Shown here in pieces: positions 1 through 6,117 of a stretch of 9,602 nt of DNA. The stretch is taken from the NCBI GenBank assembly GCA_021789735.1, contig JAJYJB010000083.1, forward strand, positions 1-9,602, given 5' to 3'. The position numbers and the translations under genes are program-made. Numbering within the stretch: the stretch's first letter is position 1; each line of letters begins with the position of its first letter. Source of the stretch: Nitrospirota bacterium. GTDB taxonomy: Bacteria; Nitrospirota; Thermodesulfovibrionia; Thermodesulfovibrionales; JdFR-88. The notes beneath the pieces were generated by a model, which worked only from the letters and a program-made list of their open reading frames with translations, was not told where the DNA came from and did no database searches.

Positions 1-377
1 GCCTCGGGACCATTAAAAGCGAAATCCGGCAAGCCCTTCACCGCGGGAGGCATCGCGCCCAGGAACCCCACATGCCGCAGCGTCATGTCCGGATAAAGAG
101 ATATGCTGCGCTTTTTGTAGATGCCGGATTTCAGCCAGTCCTTGAACTCGGCCACCGTGGGTTTTATTTTTGCCCACAGCGTGTCTCCGGTCCTCTTCAG
201 GCCCTCCACCCATCCGTATGCCGGCGCGTTGTCCCTGGGATGCCCTATCACCACCGGGGCCTCGTGAGTCCCGGGGTCGTAGCTCCCTGCTATGCTGTCC
301 AGGTCCCCTTCCGTCCACGTCTTTTCATTTCCCTTACTGTCAGTGTGTCTGCCTGTTTTAAAGACCGCTATCCACAT
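1..377 (-). CDS. Mu gpI-like prohead protease / scaffold, N-terminal part (runs off left edge)
   Basis: The frame gives about 125 residues from an ATG at 377-375 and is still open at the window edge, so the C-terminus is missing. The protein begins MWIAVFKTGRHTDSKGN and continues with conserved phage-protease blocks: TWTEGDLD (20-27), APVVIGHPRDNAPAYGWV (40-57), KKRSISLYPD (88-97) and RHVGFLGAMPPAVKGL (101-116). I recognise this pattern from the protease/scaffold encoded after the portal in Mu-like phages, which matures the procapsid by cleaving scaffold. His46 and Ser91 are candidate catalytic residues by analogy with His/Ser prohead proteases; this is inference. An AAGGAGG lies about 12 bases upstream of the ATG, and the frame above has no better start. 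The gene follows the portal by 47 bases in the same direction. The usual gp30-type head gene is not between them. Confidence 0.88.
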   Translation of the reverse strand, partial: MWIAVFKTGRHTDSKGNEKTWTEGDLDSIAGSYDPGTHEAPVVIGHPRDNAPAYGWVEGLKRTGDTLWAKIKPTVAEFKDWLKSGIYKKRSISLYPDMTLRHVGFLGAMPPAVKGLPDFAFNGPE

Positions 378-424
378 CTCTTTAAAAGTCCTCCTTTTCC
401 GTTTTGACCCTGCCTCTAATGCCG

Positions 425-1753
425 TCAGTTTCGGGGCCCCGCTGCCTGGACGTCCCCGGGCAAAGGGGCAAGCACGTCTTCTCCTTCCTCGGGCTCCGGA
501 ATTCCGTAAGTCTCATATGCATATGAGGACGGTATCCTGAGCCCCATTTTTTGTAGCTCCGCGTCGCGGTCAGCCAGGGGTTTCAAGTCCTTCTCCTGCG
601 ACGTCCTTATCCAGACCTGCGGATATTTATTGACCCCCGGGAAGTTATAGTCGACGACCCATTTTATGAGCTGCCTGTTGAGCGCGCTTGAAAGAAGGTC
701 CGCGTCCGCCTTGAGGTAGTCCTCCCTTACCTCCTCGTGCGTGACGGCGGCCGCAGCGCCTCCGGCGCCCGCCCTTCCGCTGTGCCCGGTTTCGGTTGTG
801 AGCGTCTGTCCCATGATGGTCTTCGTTATCTCCTGGTTCATGAATGAGCAGAGCATCTCGTAATTGTTAAGCGAGCCCGCGCGCTGCGCCTCTATCAGGC
901 TTATCTGCATCGTGTCCGGAATTTTTATGGCGCTCTGCTGCTGGATGGCCTGGAGCGCCAGGAGGAGCGCGTCCTGCTGTCCCGAGGGCGTTCCGGCCGG
1001 ATACTTGCCCACAACCGTGGGAGAGCCAAACTTCTCGGAGAAGATCATCCAGAACTTTATTGCGTTTTTCTTGAACCATACCGGCCACCATAAGCTTGAG
1101 CCAAGCCCGTCCCCATAAGGGCTTCCGTTATCAGAGCTGTATCTGAAAAGCTGGAATTTCCTTTCCGGCACCGGACCGCCATCGAAGCTGTTTTGCCTGG
1201 TTAGCATGCGCAGTTCACGCTTGAGGCCAAAAGACCATCTGCGGCTCGGCCTGGCTATCATCTCTTTTACCCAGACGTCTCCTTCGGAGTACTCCCACAT
1301 GATCTCGGAGACCTTGAAGCCCGTGAGAATGCCCTGAAGGAGGTTAAACCTTGCACTGTCAAAATCGAAAGCAAGGAGCACATTCTTCACGAAGTCCGCT
1401 ATTTCCTGGTCTTGCCGGCTGTCGGATGCGGGCGCGACCAGCCACTCCCTGCCTATTACGGCAAGACGCCGGGTCTGCAAATTGCTCCTCACCTGCGGGT
1501 CCCGCAGCAGGTCCTCATAAAGCTCGGTATTGTTCAGCCCTTCCGTCCGGAGGGTCTTGTCCGGGTTCAGGAGTATCTTGCCGGTGTAATATGCCCAGAA
1601 AGGGTCCGATATCTGTGAGGAGACCTCTACCCCAACTATCGGTCTTCTGTCCGCGTCCGGGTAATCCCTTGGCTGAGACAGGGCGGCGCTGATTATGCCC
1701 GCCTGGTTGGCATCGGTGGTCACGGCCTTTTCGCCCATTTTCCCTCTCTTCAT
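425..1753 (-). CDS. Mu gp29-like portal protein (DUF935 family)
   Basis: The 442-residue protein fits the DUF935 portal family, which forms the dodecameric ring at the capsid vertex through which DNA is packaged. Visible family blocks are FWAYYTGKILLNPDKTLR near residue 53, the DPQVRSNLQTRRLAVIGREW stretch, the core GSPYGDGLGSSLWWPVWFKK, then KFWMIFSEKFGSPTVVGKYP and IMGQTLTTETGHSGRAG. The C-terminal part is acidic and ends in a loose Pro/Gly tail. The ATG at 1753 has GGAGG about 10 bases upstream. An out-of-frame ATG at 1761 opens only three codons, and a second in-frame Met at residue 6 is also possible. It lies 34 bases downstream of the terminase and 47 bases upstream of the protease. At 442 residues it is shorter than Mu gp29 (about 510), so it does not carry the missing gp30 as a fusion. 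Confidence 0.93.
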   Translation of the reverse strand: MKRGKMGEKAVTTDANQAGIISAALSQPRDYPDADRRPIVGVEVSSQISDPFWAYYTGKILLNPDKTLRTEGLNNTELYEDLLRDPQVRSNLQTRRLAVIGREWLVAPASDSRQDQEIADFVKNVLLAFDFDSARFNLLQGILTGFKVSEIMWEYSEGDVWVKEMIARPSRRWSFGLKRELRMLTRQNSFDGGPVPERKFQLFRYSSDNGSPYGDGLGSSLWWPVWFKKNAIKFWMIFSEKFGSPTVVGKYPAGTPSGQQDALLLALQAIQQQSAIKIPDTMQISLIEAQRAGSLNNYEMLCSFMNQEITKTIMGQTLTTETGHSGRAGAGGAAAAVTHEEVREDYLKADADLLSSALNRQLIKWVVDYNFPGVNKYPQVWIRTSQEKDLKPLADRDAELQKMGLRIPSSYAYETYGIPEPEEGEDVLAPLPGDVQAAGPRN

Positions 1754-1787
1754 ATCTTCATGACCTCCGTCTCCTGCACTTTATTGC

Positions 1788-3113
1788 TCATACATATCCC
1801 CCCATACTGAAAAAGCTCCTTGCGCCTGCGGACTCAAACTCTATGACCGGGGCCTGTCGGCTCCCCGCATGCAAGCCCAGGGCCGCCGCCCAGAAGCGGT
1901 CCGCGTGCCCAAGCTCCGTCCTCTCCGCGTCGAACCGGATGTTCCCCGCGCTCGTCATGAACTTTTTAACGCTGTGGATGTCCTCCCGGATGTCCCTGTC
2001 GGCAGGGATGCGCACCTGCCGGTCCTCAAATTTCCTCCGAAGGGTGACAGCCAAATCCTCTTTGACTTTCTGTGTGAACGTGACCGCCTCCACAATAGGC
2101 CCGAATTTTGTGATGGCCTCCTCGGCCATCTGCGCCCCGATGCCGGTTGAGTCTATGCACGCCCGGCGTACCCTCACCCTTTGTCCCTCTCCGGCCGTTA
2201 ATAAGCCATACAAAAAATCCCTCTGCACCGCAAAAGGCGCGTTCCTCATCTCCTTGACCATGCGCGTCCAGAAGACATCGCCAACCTTTTCCCACAGCCA
2301 GAGGATGGACAAATCGCCCTTCCTGGCTATGTCCATGCCAAGATAGAATTCACCTCCCTCACCCCTGCCCCCTCCCAGTGTAAGAGGGTGACGCGGAGCG
2401 GCGGGTGAAGGAAACTCCTTCCTCGCCGCTTCGTCCTCACAGGCTGCGATCATTTCATACGTGACAAACGCTGTGGCCTCATCCAGGAACCTGCACTCAA
2501 ACTCCTGCGCCCAGGAATCCGGGTCCGTAATCCCGCGCCGCAGCGCGTCTATGTCCACCTCAAGCCCCTGCGCCCTTGCCTCATGGATGCTGGTCTCATG
2601 CCTTGAAAAACCGCCCTCGGTCCAAAGGCGGTGGAACATATTGGACCTGCCGTTTGCGGTGGAGGACACGCGTACCTTGTAGCCCCTGGTGACCGTGGGG
2701 TACATGGCCCGCCAGATGGCCTCGCTGTCTCTGTGAAAAGCAAACTCGTCCAGAAAGACGTTGCCGGAAAACCCACGCACGGTGTCAGGGTTGGCGGGCA
2801 GGCTCATGATCCGTGAGCCGTTTGGCAGCTCCACCTCTTCGCGGGACTCCCTTTCCGCGCAGATCACGTCCTCGCTCCTTATCTTCAGGTAGCGCAGGTG
2901 CGAAAAGACCTTTTGCATAACTTCCCTGCTCTGCCGCTCGGAGGAGGAAAGGATGAGGTTGTTGCACCTGGCCTCCAGCCCCTCGACCACCGCCTCCATG
3001 GAAAGCGCGAAGGATTTGCCTATCTGCCTGGCCGCAAGCCATATCTTTTTCTGCGAGCGGTCATTGAGCCAGCGCTGCTGGTATGGCAGCAGGATCGTTT
3101 TCGACGGTTTCAT
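1788..3113 (-). CDS. Phage terminase large subunit, Mu gp28-like
   Basis: This 441-residue protein is the DNA-packaging motor and headful nuclease. The ATPase half shows Walker A AARQIGKS (27-34), Walker B NVFLDEF (118-124, Asp122/Glu123) and the coupling motif SSTANG (150-155). The C-terminal RNase H-like nuclease half shows three acidic positions expected of terminases: GMDIA (Asp261), CIDSTGIG (Asp321) and GHADRFWAAALG (Asp405). The family fit is to Mu-like gp28 terminases, many of which carry ARQIGKS/T in place of a classical GKT loop. Between the two halves sits a Pro/Gly/Arg-rich stretch, residues 236-254, that looks like a foreign in-frame insertion (see the repeat at 2349-2409). The gene starts with ATG 21 bases after the small terminase-like gene and ends 34 bases before the portal, in the usual terS-terL-portal order. 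Confidence 0.95.
   Translation of the reverse strand: MKPSKTILLPYQQRWLNDRSQKKIWLAARQIGKSFALSMEAVVEGLEARCNNLILSSSERQSREVMQKVFSHLRYLKIRSEDVICAERESREEVELPNGSRIMSLPANPDTVRGFSGNVFLDEFAFHRDSEAIWRAMYPTVTRGYKVRVSSTANGRSNMFHRLWTEGGFSRHETSIHEARAQGLEVDIDALRRGITDPDSWAQEFECRFLDEATAFVTYEMIAACEDEAARKEFPSPAAPRHPLTLGGGRGEGGEFYLGMDIARKGDLSILWLWEKVGDVFWTRMVKEMRNAPFAVQRDFLYGLLTAGEGQRVRVRRACIDSTGIGAQMAEEAITKFGPIVEAVTFTQKVKEDLAVTLRRKFEDRQVRIPADRDIREDIHSVKKFMTSAGNIRFDAERTELGHADRFWAAALGLHAGSRQAPVIEFESAGARSFFSMGGYV
2349..2409. repeat. Palindromic repeat-like insertion inside the terminase gene
   Basis: The stretch is bounded by TTCACC (2349-2354) and its inverse GGTGAA (2404-2409). Inside it, TCACCC (2359-2364) faces GGGTGA (2386-2391), and CCCTC (2370-2374) faces GAGGG (2384-2388) across a 9-base loop. 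It encodes residues 236-254 of the terminase, a run rich in Pro, Gly and Arg, in frame and without a stop. The base pattern (TCACCC, CCCCCTCCC, GAGGGTGA) resembles short interspersed palindromes that occur in many copies in some bacterial genomes. Whether this genome has other copies cannot be seen here. Confidence 0.6.
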
Positions 3114-3134
3114 CTTATGGCCGCCTCTCTTACC

Positions 3135-3563
3135 CTATCTTTTAATCCCATACTCGCTCTCCAGTATCTTTTCCGCCTCGGCTTTCAGCTCCTCCGGCGT
3201 GCCTTTCTTTCCCTTGAGCTTCAGTTTCCGCGACAGCTCTACCACCGTCTTGAGCAGGTTCGAGTAGGCGTGGACGGCCTGATGGTCCAGGTCCGTTTTT
3301 GTGCGGAAATATTTCTCGTAATTTTCTATCTGCGCGACGAGCTTGAGCATCATCCTCTCCTCGAAGGAAAAGCTGGAGTCGGCTGCCATGAGCCGGTCGT
3401 CGAAGCTGTTTTGTCTTGCCCAGCGGTCCAGCGTAGGCCGGGAGATGCGCAGCCCTAGTCTCTCAAGCTCCGCAATCGTGCGGACCTTGTTGCCCCCGTT
3501 TGCGCGGAAGACCTCGAACGCAAGCTCCATGTTCTCCGGGGTGTCTTTGCTTTTGGTGTTCAT
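3135..3563 (-). CDS. Putative terminase small subunit (HTH protein, Mu gp27 position)
   Basis: The 142-residue protein lies directly upstream of the large terminase, where small terminase subunits are found. Residues about 14-55 (AFEVFRANGGNKVRTIAELE, then SRPTLDRWARQNSFDDRL) read as a helix-turn-helix DNA-binding domain, as expected for the subunit that recognises phage DNA and loads the motor. The middle (about 68-115) is helical and would suit oligomerisation. The tail is Lys/Glu-rich (KLKLKGKKGTPEELKAEAEK). The ATG at 3563 overlaps the stop of the upstream gene as ATGA, with AAGG just before it, so translation is probably coupled. I assign the role from position and the HTH; I cannot name the exact family (DUF3486- or DUF1804-like). 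Confidence 0.75.
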   Translation of the reverse strand: MNTKSKDTPENMELAFEVFRANGGNKVRTIAELERLGLRISRPTLDRWARQNSFDDRLMAADSSFSFEERMMLKLVAQIENYEKYFRTKTDLDHQAVHAYSNLLKTVVELSRKLKLKGKKGTPEELKAEAEKILESEYGIKR

Positions 3564-3859
3564 AACCTTGTGTCCACGCCTACGTCCTCGGTAAAGCCAT
3601 CCAGCACGTCAAGGCCCATCGGAGAGATGGTGACCATCTCCAGCTTTATCCCCCGGCACCTGCGCAGCTCCCTTTGGACAAGCCCCTTTCCCGAGAGATA
3701 GCAGATGTGGCTCTGGCACTCTTCCTCTGTTATGGAGTACTTGAGGTCGTCCAGGAGCAGGTGTATCACCTTGGAGTCCACCGGACGGGGGTGCTCATAT
3801 GCCAACAGCTTCAGGATCGCGCCGCGTATCCTTCTGTAACGCTCTTTCTTAGTGTCCAT
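3560..3859 (-). CDS. Small winged-helix phage protein (Mu gp26 position, VpaChn25_0724-like)
   Basis: The chosen start is the ATG at 3859, giving 99 residues (MDTKKERYRR...). It has GAGG about 9 bases upstream, and the open frame above it begins with an Arg-rich, unconserved-looking stretch, so the longer 122-residue form from 3928 is less likely. The pattern is a compact winged helix: ILKLLAYEHPRPVDSKVIHLLL (15-36), then EEECQSHICYLSGKGLVQREL (45-65), then a wing IKLEMVTISPMGLDVL (71-86). The phrase of helix, 'YLSGKGLVQ', and 'V-T-I-S-P-M-G-L-D-V' resembles small proteins encoded just before the terminase genes in Mu-like phages, annotated as VpaChn25_0724 family. Function in those phages is not known; DNA binding is inferred from the fold. 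It overlaps the next gene by ATGA. Confidence 0.75.
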   Translation of the reverse strand: MDTKKERYRRIRGAILKLLAYEHPRPVDSKVIHLLLDDLKYSITEEECQSHICYLSGKGLVQRELRRCRGIKLEMVTISPMGLDVLDGFTEDVGVDTRL

Positions 3860-3928
3860 GCCTTTTCCTCGCCGTGCGCGGGTTTTTTGGGCCAAAGGGG
3901 CTGAAGGCCCCGCGTAATAAAACCCCAA

Positions 3929-3964
3929 TTAAAAACGGGACTCGGGGACATAAGCCCGTTTTAA
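3929..3964 (-). terminator. Terminator-like hairpin between lysis and packaging genes
   Basis: AAAACGGG (3932-3939) pairs perfectly with CCCGTTTT (3955-3962) across a 15-base loop, and two more pairs form if A3931 is bulged. Read on the minus strand, the direction of the phage operon, the stem ends in CCCG followed by TTTTTAATT, which resembles an intrinsic terminator. On the plus strand it ends in TTTTAATAA, so it could act both ways. Only four pairs are G-C, so it may be weak and act as an attenuator rather than a full stop. Confidence 0.5.
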
Positions 3965-3984
3965 TAAAAGGCCGGGCGGGTTCC

Positions 3985-4296
3985 TTACCCTTTTTCGCGT
4001 CCATTGAGCGCCCCCTCCAGGTCTTTTAGTTTGTCGATCGTCATCTTCTGCAAAATCAGTATCTCCCTGTGCTCGGAGTTGTCGCGACCTATAAATTCCT
4101 TTATCGAGGTCTTCATCTCCTCCATCGCTTCAGCCTGCTTGCCCATCGCCGCCGCCTGGCTCTGCTGCGCCTCTATGAACTGCGCGCCGTGCTTGTCAGC
4201 CAGCCTGTACAGGCCGATCAATATCACCAAGGCGATCAGGAGCCCGCCGCCGGCATTGATGAGCGCCTGCATTATCTGCGGGGAGATATAGCTCAA
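3985..4296 (-). CDS. One-helix membrane protein with coiled coil, lysis-region (holin- or spanin-like), TTG start
   Basis: The 103-residue protein starts at TTG (4296-4294) with GAGGT about 8 bases upstream and 10 bases after the stop of the preceding gene. One hydrophobic segment lies at about residues 12-31 (ALINAGGGLLIALVILIGLY). It is followed by a charged, helical, heptad-like region from about 32 to 97, containing QQSQAAAMGKQAEAMEEMK and HREILILQKMTIDKLKDLE. Small proteins with an N-terminal helix and a coiled-coil tail are common beside phage endolysins, as accessory holins or inner-membrane spanin subunits. I do not recognise a specific family and infer a lysis role from neighbourhood only. 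Confidence 0.7.
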   Translation of the reverse strand: MSYISPQIMQALINAGGGLLIALVILIGLYRLADKHGAQFIEAQQSQAAAMGKQAEAMEEMKTSIKEFIGRDNSEHREILILQKMTIDKLKDLEGALNGREKG

Positions 4297-4306
4297 CCTG
4301 TTACCT

Positions 4307-4489
4307 CTATTCCCACACGGGCACAGCGGCCTGCGCCGCCTTTATCCTGGCAACGAGCGTGTCCTTGTCCGCCTGGGCCAGCTCCTTGCTCTCGTTTATC
4401 GCCTGGGCGATCTGCACGCCTATCTGTATCGCGGCCGACATGGCCATTTCCGCCGTCCCCGTAAGAGCGTTTGCCTGCTCGAATGTCAT
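4307..4489 (-). CDS. Small hypothetical phage protein, 60 residues
   Basis: The ATG at 4489 overlaps the stop of the upstream holin-like gene as ATGA, and GGAGGG lies about 11 bases upstream, inside that gene's end. This good coupling signal supports a real gene. The product (MTFEQANALTGTAEMAMSAA at its start, ending QAAVPVWE) is predicted mostly helical, Ala-rich, with no clear transmembrane segment or signal peptide: the middle (MAMSAAIQIGVQIAQAI) is amphipathic rather than purely hydrophobic. I do not recognise the family. Its place between two membrane-type lysis proteins suggests a lysis accessory role, but nothing in the sequence proves it. Confidence 0.6.
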   Translation of the reverse strand: MTFEQANALTGTAEMAMSAAIQIGVQIAQAINESKELAQADKDTLVARIKAAQAAVPVWE

Positions 4490-5319
4490 TGCGCTGTCCC
4501 TCCGTTTACTATCCCGGCCCCAGGGGCGCTTGCGCCCCGTACGGTAGAATTAACGCCGAACTCCCCGGCCGCGTTCACGAGCGCGGGCAGGAGGGTCCCC
4601 AAATCCGTGATGGCCTCCTGATAGGCCGCCAGGGACGTCTTCTTCGCGGCGGCGTCCTGGGCGTCAATGGCCAGGATAAGGGCGTTCCCGCTGCTGATGT
4701 AGGCCGTCCTGGCCTTGTTGTAGTCGGCCTTCAGGACCACGCAGTTTTTGGCCGGTATCTTTCCGGCATCGCACATGCTCTTTGCCTTGGTGCCGATGTC
4801 CGTGAGTATCTGCCCTGTCGTCTCGTAGCCTGCTGTGGTGTTTGCCTTCCATGTGGCGCAGGATGCCAATATGGGCAGGCAGCACAGCATGAATATCGTA
4901 AGTACCGTGCGGAGAACGGCAAAGCCCTTCCGGTCCATTTTCGATACAGGCGCGCCTACGGCCCTGTCTTCGGTGGCGCCCGCGCCGGCGGTCTTTCCAA
5001 GGGCGGCAGTTATAAGGTCCCTGGCCTCATCTTCCGAGAGCCTCGGGGCGGAACGCAGAAGGAAGGTGACCGCGTCCGAAAATTTCGTGTCGGAGGGCAG
5101 CTTGCTTCCGTGCTCCTTTATGAACTGTGCGCCCTCTTCCTCGGCGAAGGCGATAGCGCGCACGGCGAGCGATTCGATGTAGTCCTGTCCTGCCTGGTTT
5201 GCCTGGATATGGGACTTCTTCTGCAGCCAGGCAAAGAACATCCCCAAAAGCGCAAGCGTCCCCGCAGTGAGAAGCGGGGTTATTGTGTTTTGCAAGACCG
5301 AAATTAAGGCGCTTATCAT
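4486..5319 (-). CDS. Holin_LLH-like protein fused in frame to a phage lipoprotein-like domain
   Basis: The 277-residue frame starts at ATG 5319 with GGAGG about 7 bases upstream. Residues 1-110 resemble phage holins of the LLH / superfamily 6 type: a membrane helix at about 14-31 (TPLLTAGTLALLGMFFAW), then a charged helical part with AVRAIAFAEEEGAQFIKEHG and SEDEARDLITAALGK. A Gly/Ala linker (about 109-127) leads to Met128, after which MDRKGFAVLRTVLTIFMLCC and LPILASC read as a complete lipoprotein signal with lipobox LASC (Cys154). The remainder (TWKANTTAGYE...) resembles short lipoproteins found in phage lysis regions. It is either a genuine fusion or one frame with an internal start at 4938; no good Shine-Dalgarno precedes Met128. 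The gene overlaps the next one by ATGA and follows the endolysin by 73 bases. Confidence 0.7.
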   Translation of the reverse strand: MISALISVLQNTITPLLTAGTLALLGMFFAWLQKKSHIQANQAGQDYIESLAVRAIAFAEEEGAQFIKEHGSKLPSDTKFSDAVTFLLRSAPRLSEDEARDLITAALGKTAGAGATEDRAVGAPVSKMDRKGFAVLRTVLTIFMLCCLPILASCATWKANTTAGYETTGQILTDIGTKAKSMCDAGKIPAKNCVVLKADYNKARTAYISSGNALILAIDAQDAAAKKTSLAAYQEAITDLGTLLPALVNAAGEFGVNSTVRGASAPGAGIVNGGTAQ

Positions 5320-5392
5320 ATGAATTCCTCCCTGCTTTAGATTTTGATTTTTACTTTTTTCACTTTGCTCCAGGAAACATCAGCCCCGGTTT

Positions 5393-5854
5393 TTACTGCT
5401 GCGGTCTTTTCCCCGCCTTGAGCTCCTCGATCGTAAGCCCCCCCGTGTACTCGAAATGCTCCCAGTCCCTGAACGAAAACCTGCCGCCCCACCTGAGGCC
5501 AATGGATTCCCCGATCTCCCCAAGCCGCTCATAAGAGGCAATGTCCTGCCAGTCGATCCGGCCCTCCTTCAAGACGGCCACGTCGAACGCACAGCCGAAC
5601 ATATGTACGGATGTGAGGAGCCTGGTCACGATCCTGTTTTCCCCCTCTGTTATCGGGGCCAGCCCCGCCTCTTTCCTCAGCCGGTTCACCTCGTCCAGGG
5701 TTTTCCTGCCCTGCGCGAACAGGGCGTGCTGCTCGGCCTCCGTGCGCAGGGTGTAGACCGTAGCGAACTCAATCCCCTCCTGCCCGGCAAGGGCCTGCAG
5801 CCGAAGGAGTTTTTCCCGTACAACGGGGACCAGGCTATTTATGTCTCTGCTCAT
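5393..5854 (-). CDS. Phage endolysin, M15 family L-Ala-D-Glu/D-Ala-type peptidase
   Basis: The 153-residue protein matches M15 (VanY/Ply500-like) zinc peptidases that cut peptidoglycan stem peptides during lysis. The zinc-binding pattern is complete: TSVHMFGCAFDVAV supplies His84 and Asp91, and FRDWEHFEY supplies His133, with Asp130 at the place of the usual general base (Glu in Ply500). Further family signs are TVYTLRTEAEQHALFAQG (33-50) and LGEIGESIGLRWGGRF (111-126). There is no signal peptide, so export must depend on a holin, consistent with the holin-like gene directly downstream. The ATG at 5854 is preceded by AGGAGAGGAGAA, a strong ribosome site. It is the first phage gene of the minus-strand operon in this window; the operon promoter should lie to its right but I could not identify it securely. 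Confidence 0.93.
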   Translation of the reverse strand: MSRDINSLVPVVREKLLRLQALAGQEGIEFATVYTLRTEAEQHALFAQGRKTLDEVNRLRKEAGLAPITEGENRIVTRLLTSVHMFGCAFDVAVLKEGRIDWQDIASYERLGEIGESIGLRWGGRFSFRDWEHFEYTGGLTIEELKAGKRPQQ

Positions 5855-5914
5855 TTCTCCTCTCCTTTCTGTGATCTCATTTAGCGCCCCTCATTTTCGT
5901 ATTGACATATATTT

Positions 5915-5930
5915 CCCGCCTTCGGGCGGG
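5915..5930. repeat. Perfect 6-bp hairpin with TTCG tetraloop
   Basis: CCCGCC (5915-5920), TTCG (5921-5924) and GGCGGG (5925-5930) form a very stable hairpin on the plus strand. No T-run follows on either strand, so it does not look like a complete intrinsic terminator. It abuts the 14-bp inverted repeat that begins at 5931. Confidence 0.8.
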
Positions 5931-5983
5931 GCGGGCGCAAATGAAAAGGCCGGTCGCATCTTTGGGACCTCATTTGCGCCCGC
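5931..5983. repeat. 14-bp perfect inverted repeat with 25-base spacer
   Basis: GCGGGCGCAAATGA (5931-5944) is the exact inverse of TCATTTGCGCCCGC (5970-5983). Inside the spacer GGTC (5952-5955) can pair with GACC (5966-5969), extending the stem after a 7-base bulge. It could be an RNA hairpin, a protein-binding palindrome, or an interspersed palindromic element; sequence alone does not decide. Confidence 0.85.
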
Positions 5984-6000
5984 TTTCAGGGGGTAGGTTA

Positions 6001-6117
6001 AGGCCCGTTTCCCCGGCGCGGGCGGAATGCCGGGACGCCCGCGCTTTTGGGTGGGATCCAGGTGGGTTTTTGCCGGCCGCATGCCGAGCGGATTCTTGGT
6101 CCGGGGAAACGGGTCCT
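6001..6117. repeat. 13-bp perfect inverted repeat enclosing two further hairpins
   Basis: CCCGTTTCCCCGG (6004-6016) is the exact inverse of CCGGGGAAACGGG (6101-6113), and AGG/CCT extends the arms by three pairs after one bulged base. The 84-base interior holds a 9-bp hairpin (6016-6044, sharing one base with the outer arm) and a short one (CCGC 6077-6080 with GCGG 6088-6091). If transcribed it would fold as a closed, branched domain. Which strand is transcribed is not evident. Confidence 0.75.
6016..6048 (+). terminator. GC-rich stem followed by TTTT, terminator-like on plus strand
   Basis: GCGCGGGCG (6016-6024) pairs perfectly with CGCCCGCGC (6036-6044) across an 11-base loop, and TTTT (6045-6048) follows directly. 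This has the form of an intrinsic terminator for plus-strand RNA, but no plus-strand gene ends here. It might shield the kinase from read-through, end an unseen short RNA, or simply be part of the larger palindrome at 6001-6117. Confidence 0.45.

Noticed and set aside
1182..3413. 14-base direct repeat TCGAAGCTGTTTTG at 1182-1195 (portal) and 3400-3413 (small terminase), encoding RQNSFD in both proteins
   Set aside because: A 14-base match in about 10 kb can occur by chance, and the contexts are unrelated; a role as packaging site is not supported by anything else.
2898..3458. 186-residue plus-strand open frame across the terminase gene junction
   Set aside because: It runs antisense to conserved Walker A and HTH regions and has no recognisable motif.
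3860..3928. Longer start of the gp26-position gene at 3928
   Set aside because: The extra 23 residues are Arg/Ala-rich, overlap a GC-rich region before the hairpin, and the ATG at 3859 has a better placed ribosome site.
4471..5307. 278-residue plus-strand open frame covering nearly all of the holin-lipoprotein gene
   Set aside because: It is the antisense of a gene with recognisable domains, a strong ribosome site and ATGA coupling; the plus-strand product has no domain pattern and odd Arg/Gly-rich composition.
5902..5930. TTGACA (5902-5907) as a -35 box of a plus-strand promoter
   Set aside because: The position 16-18 bases downstream falls in the GC-only arm of the TTCG hairpin, so no -10 box is available.
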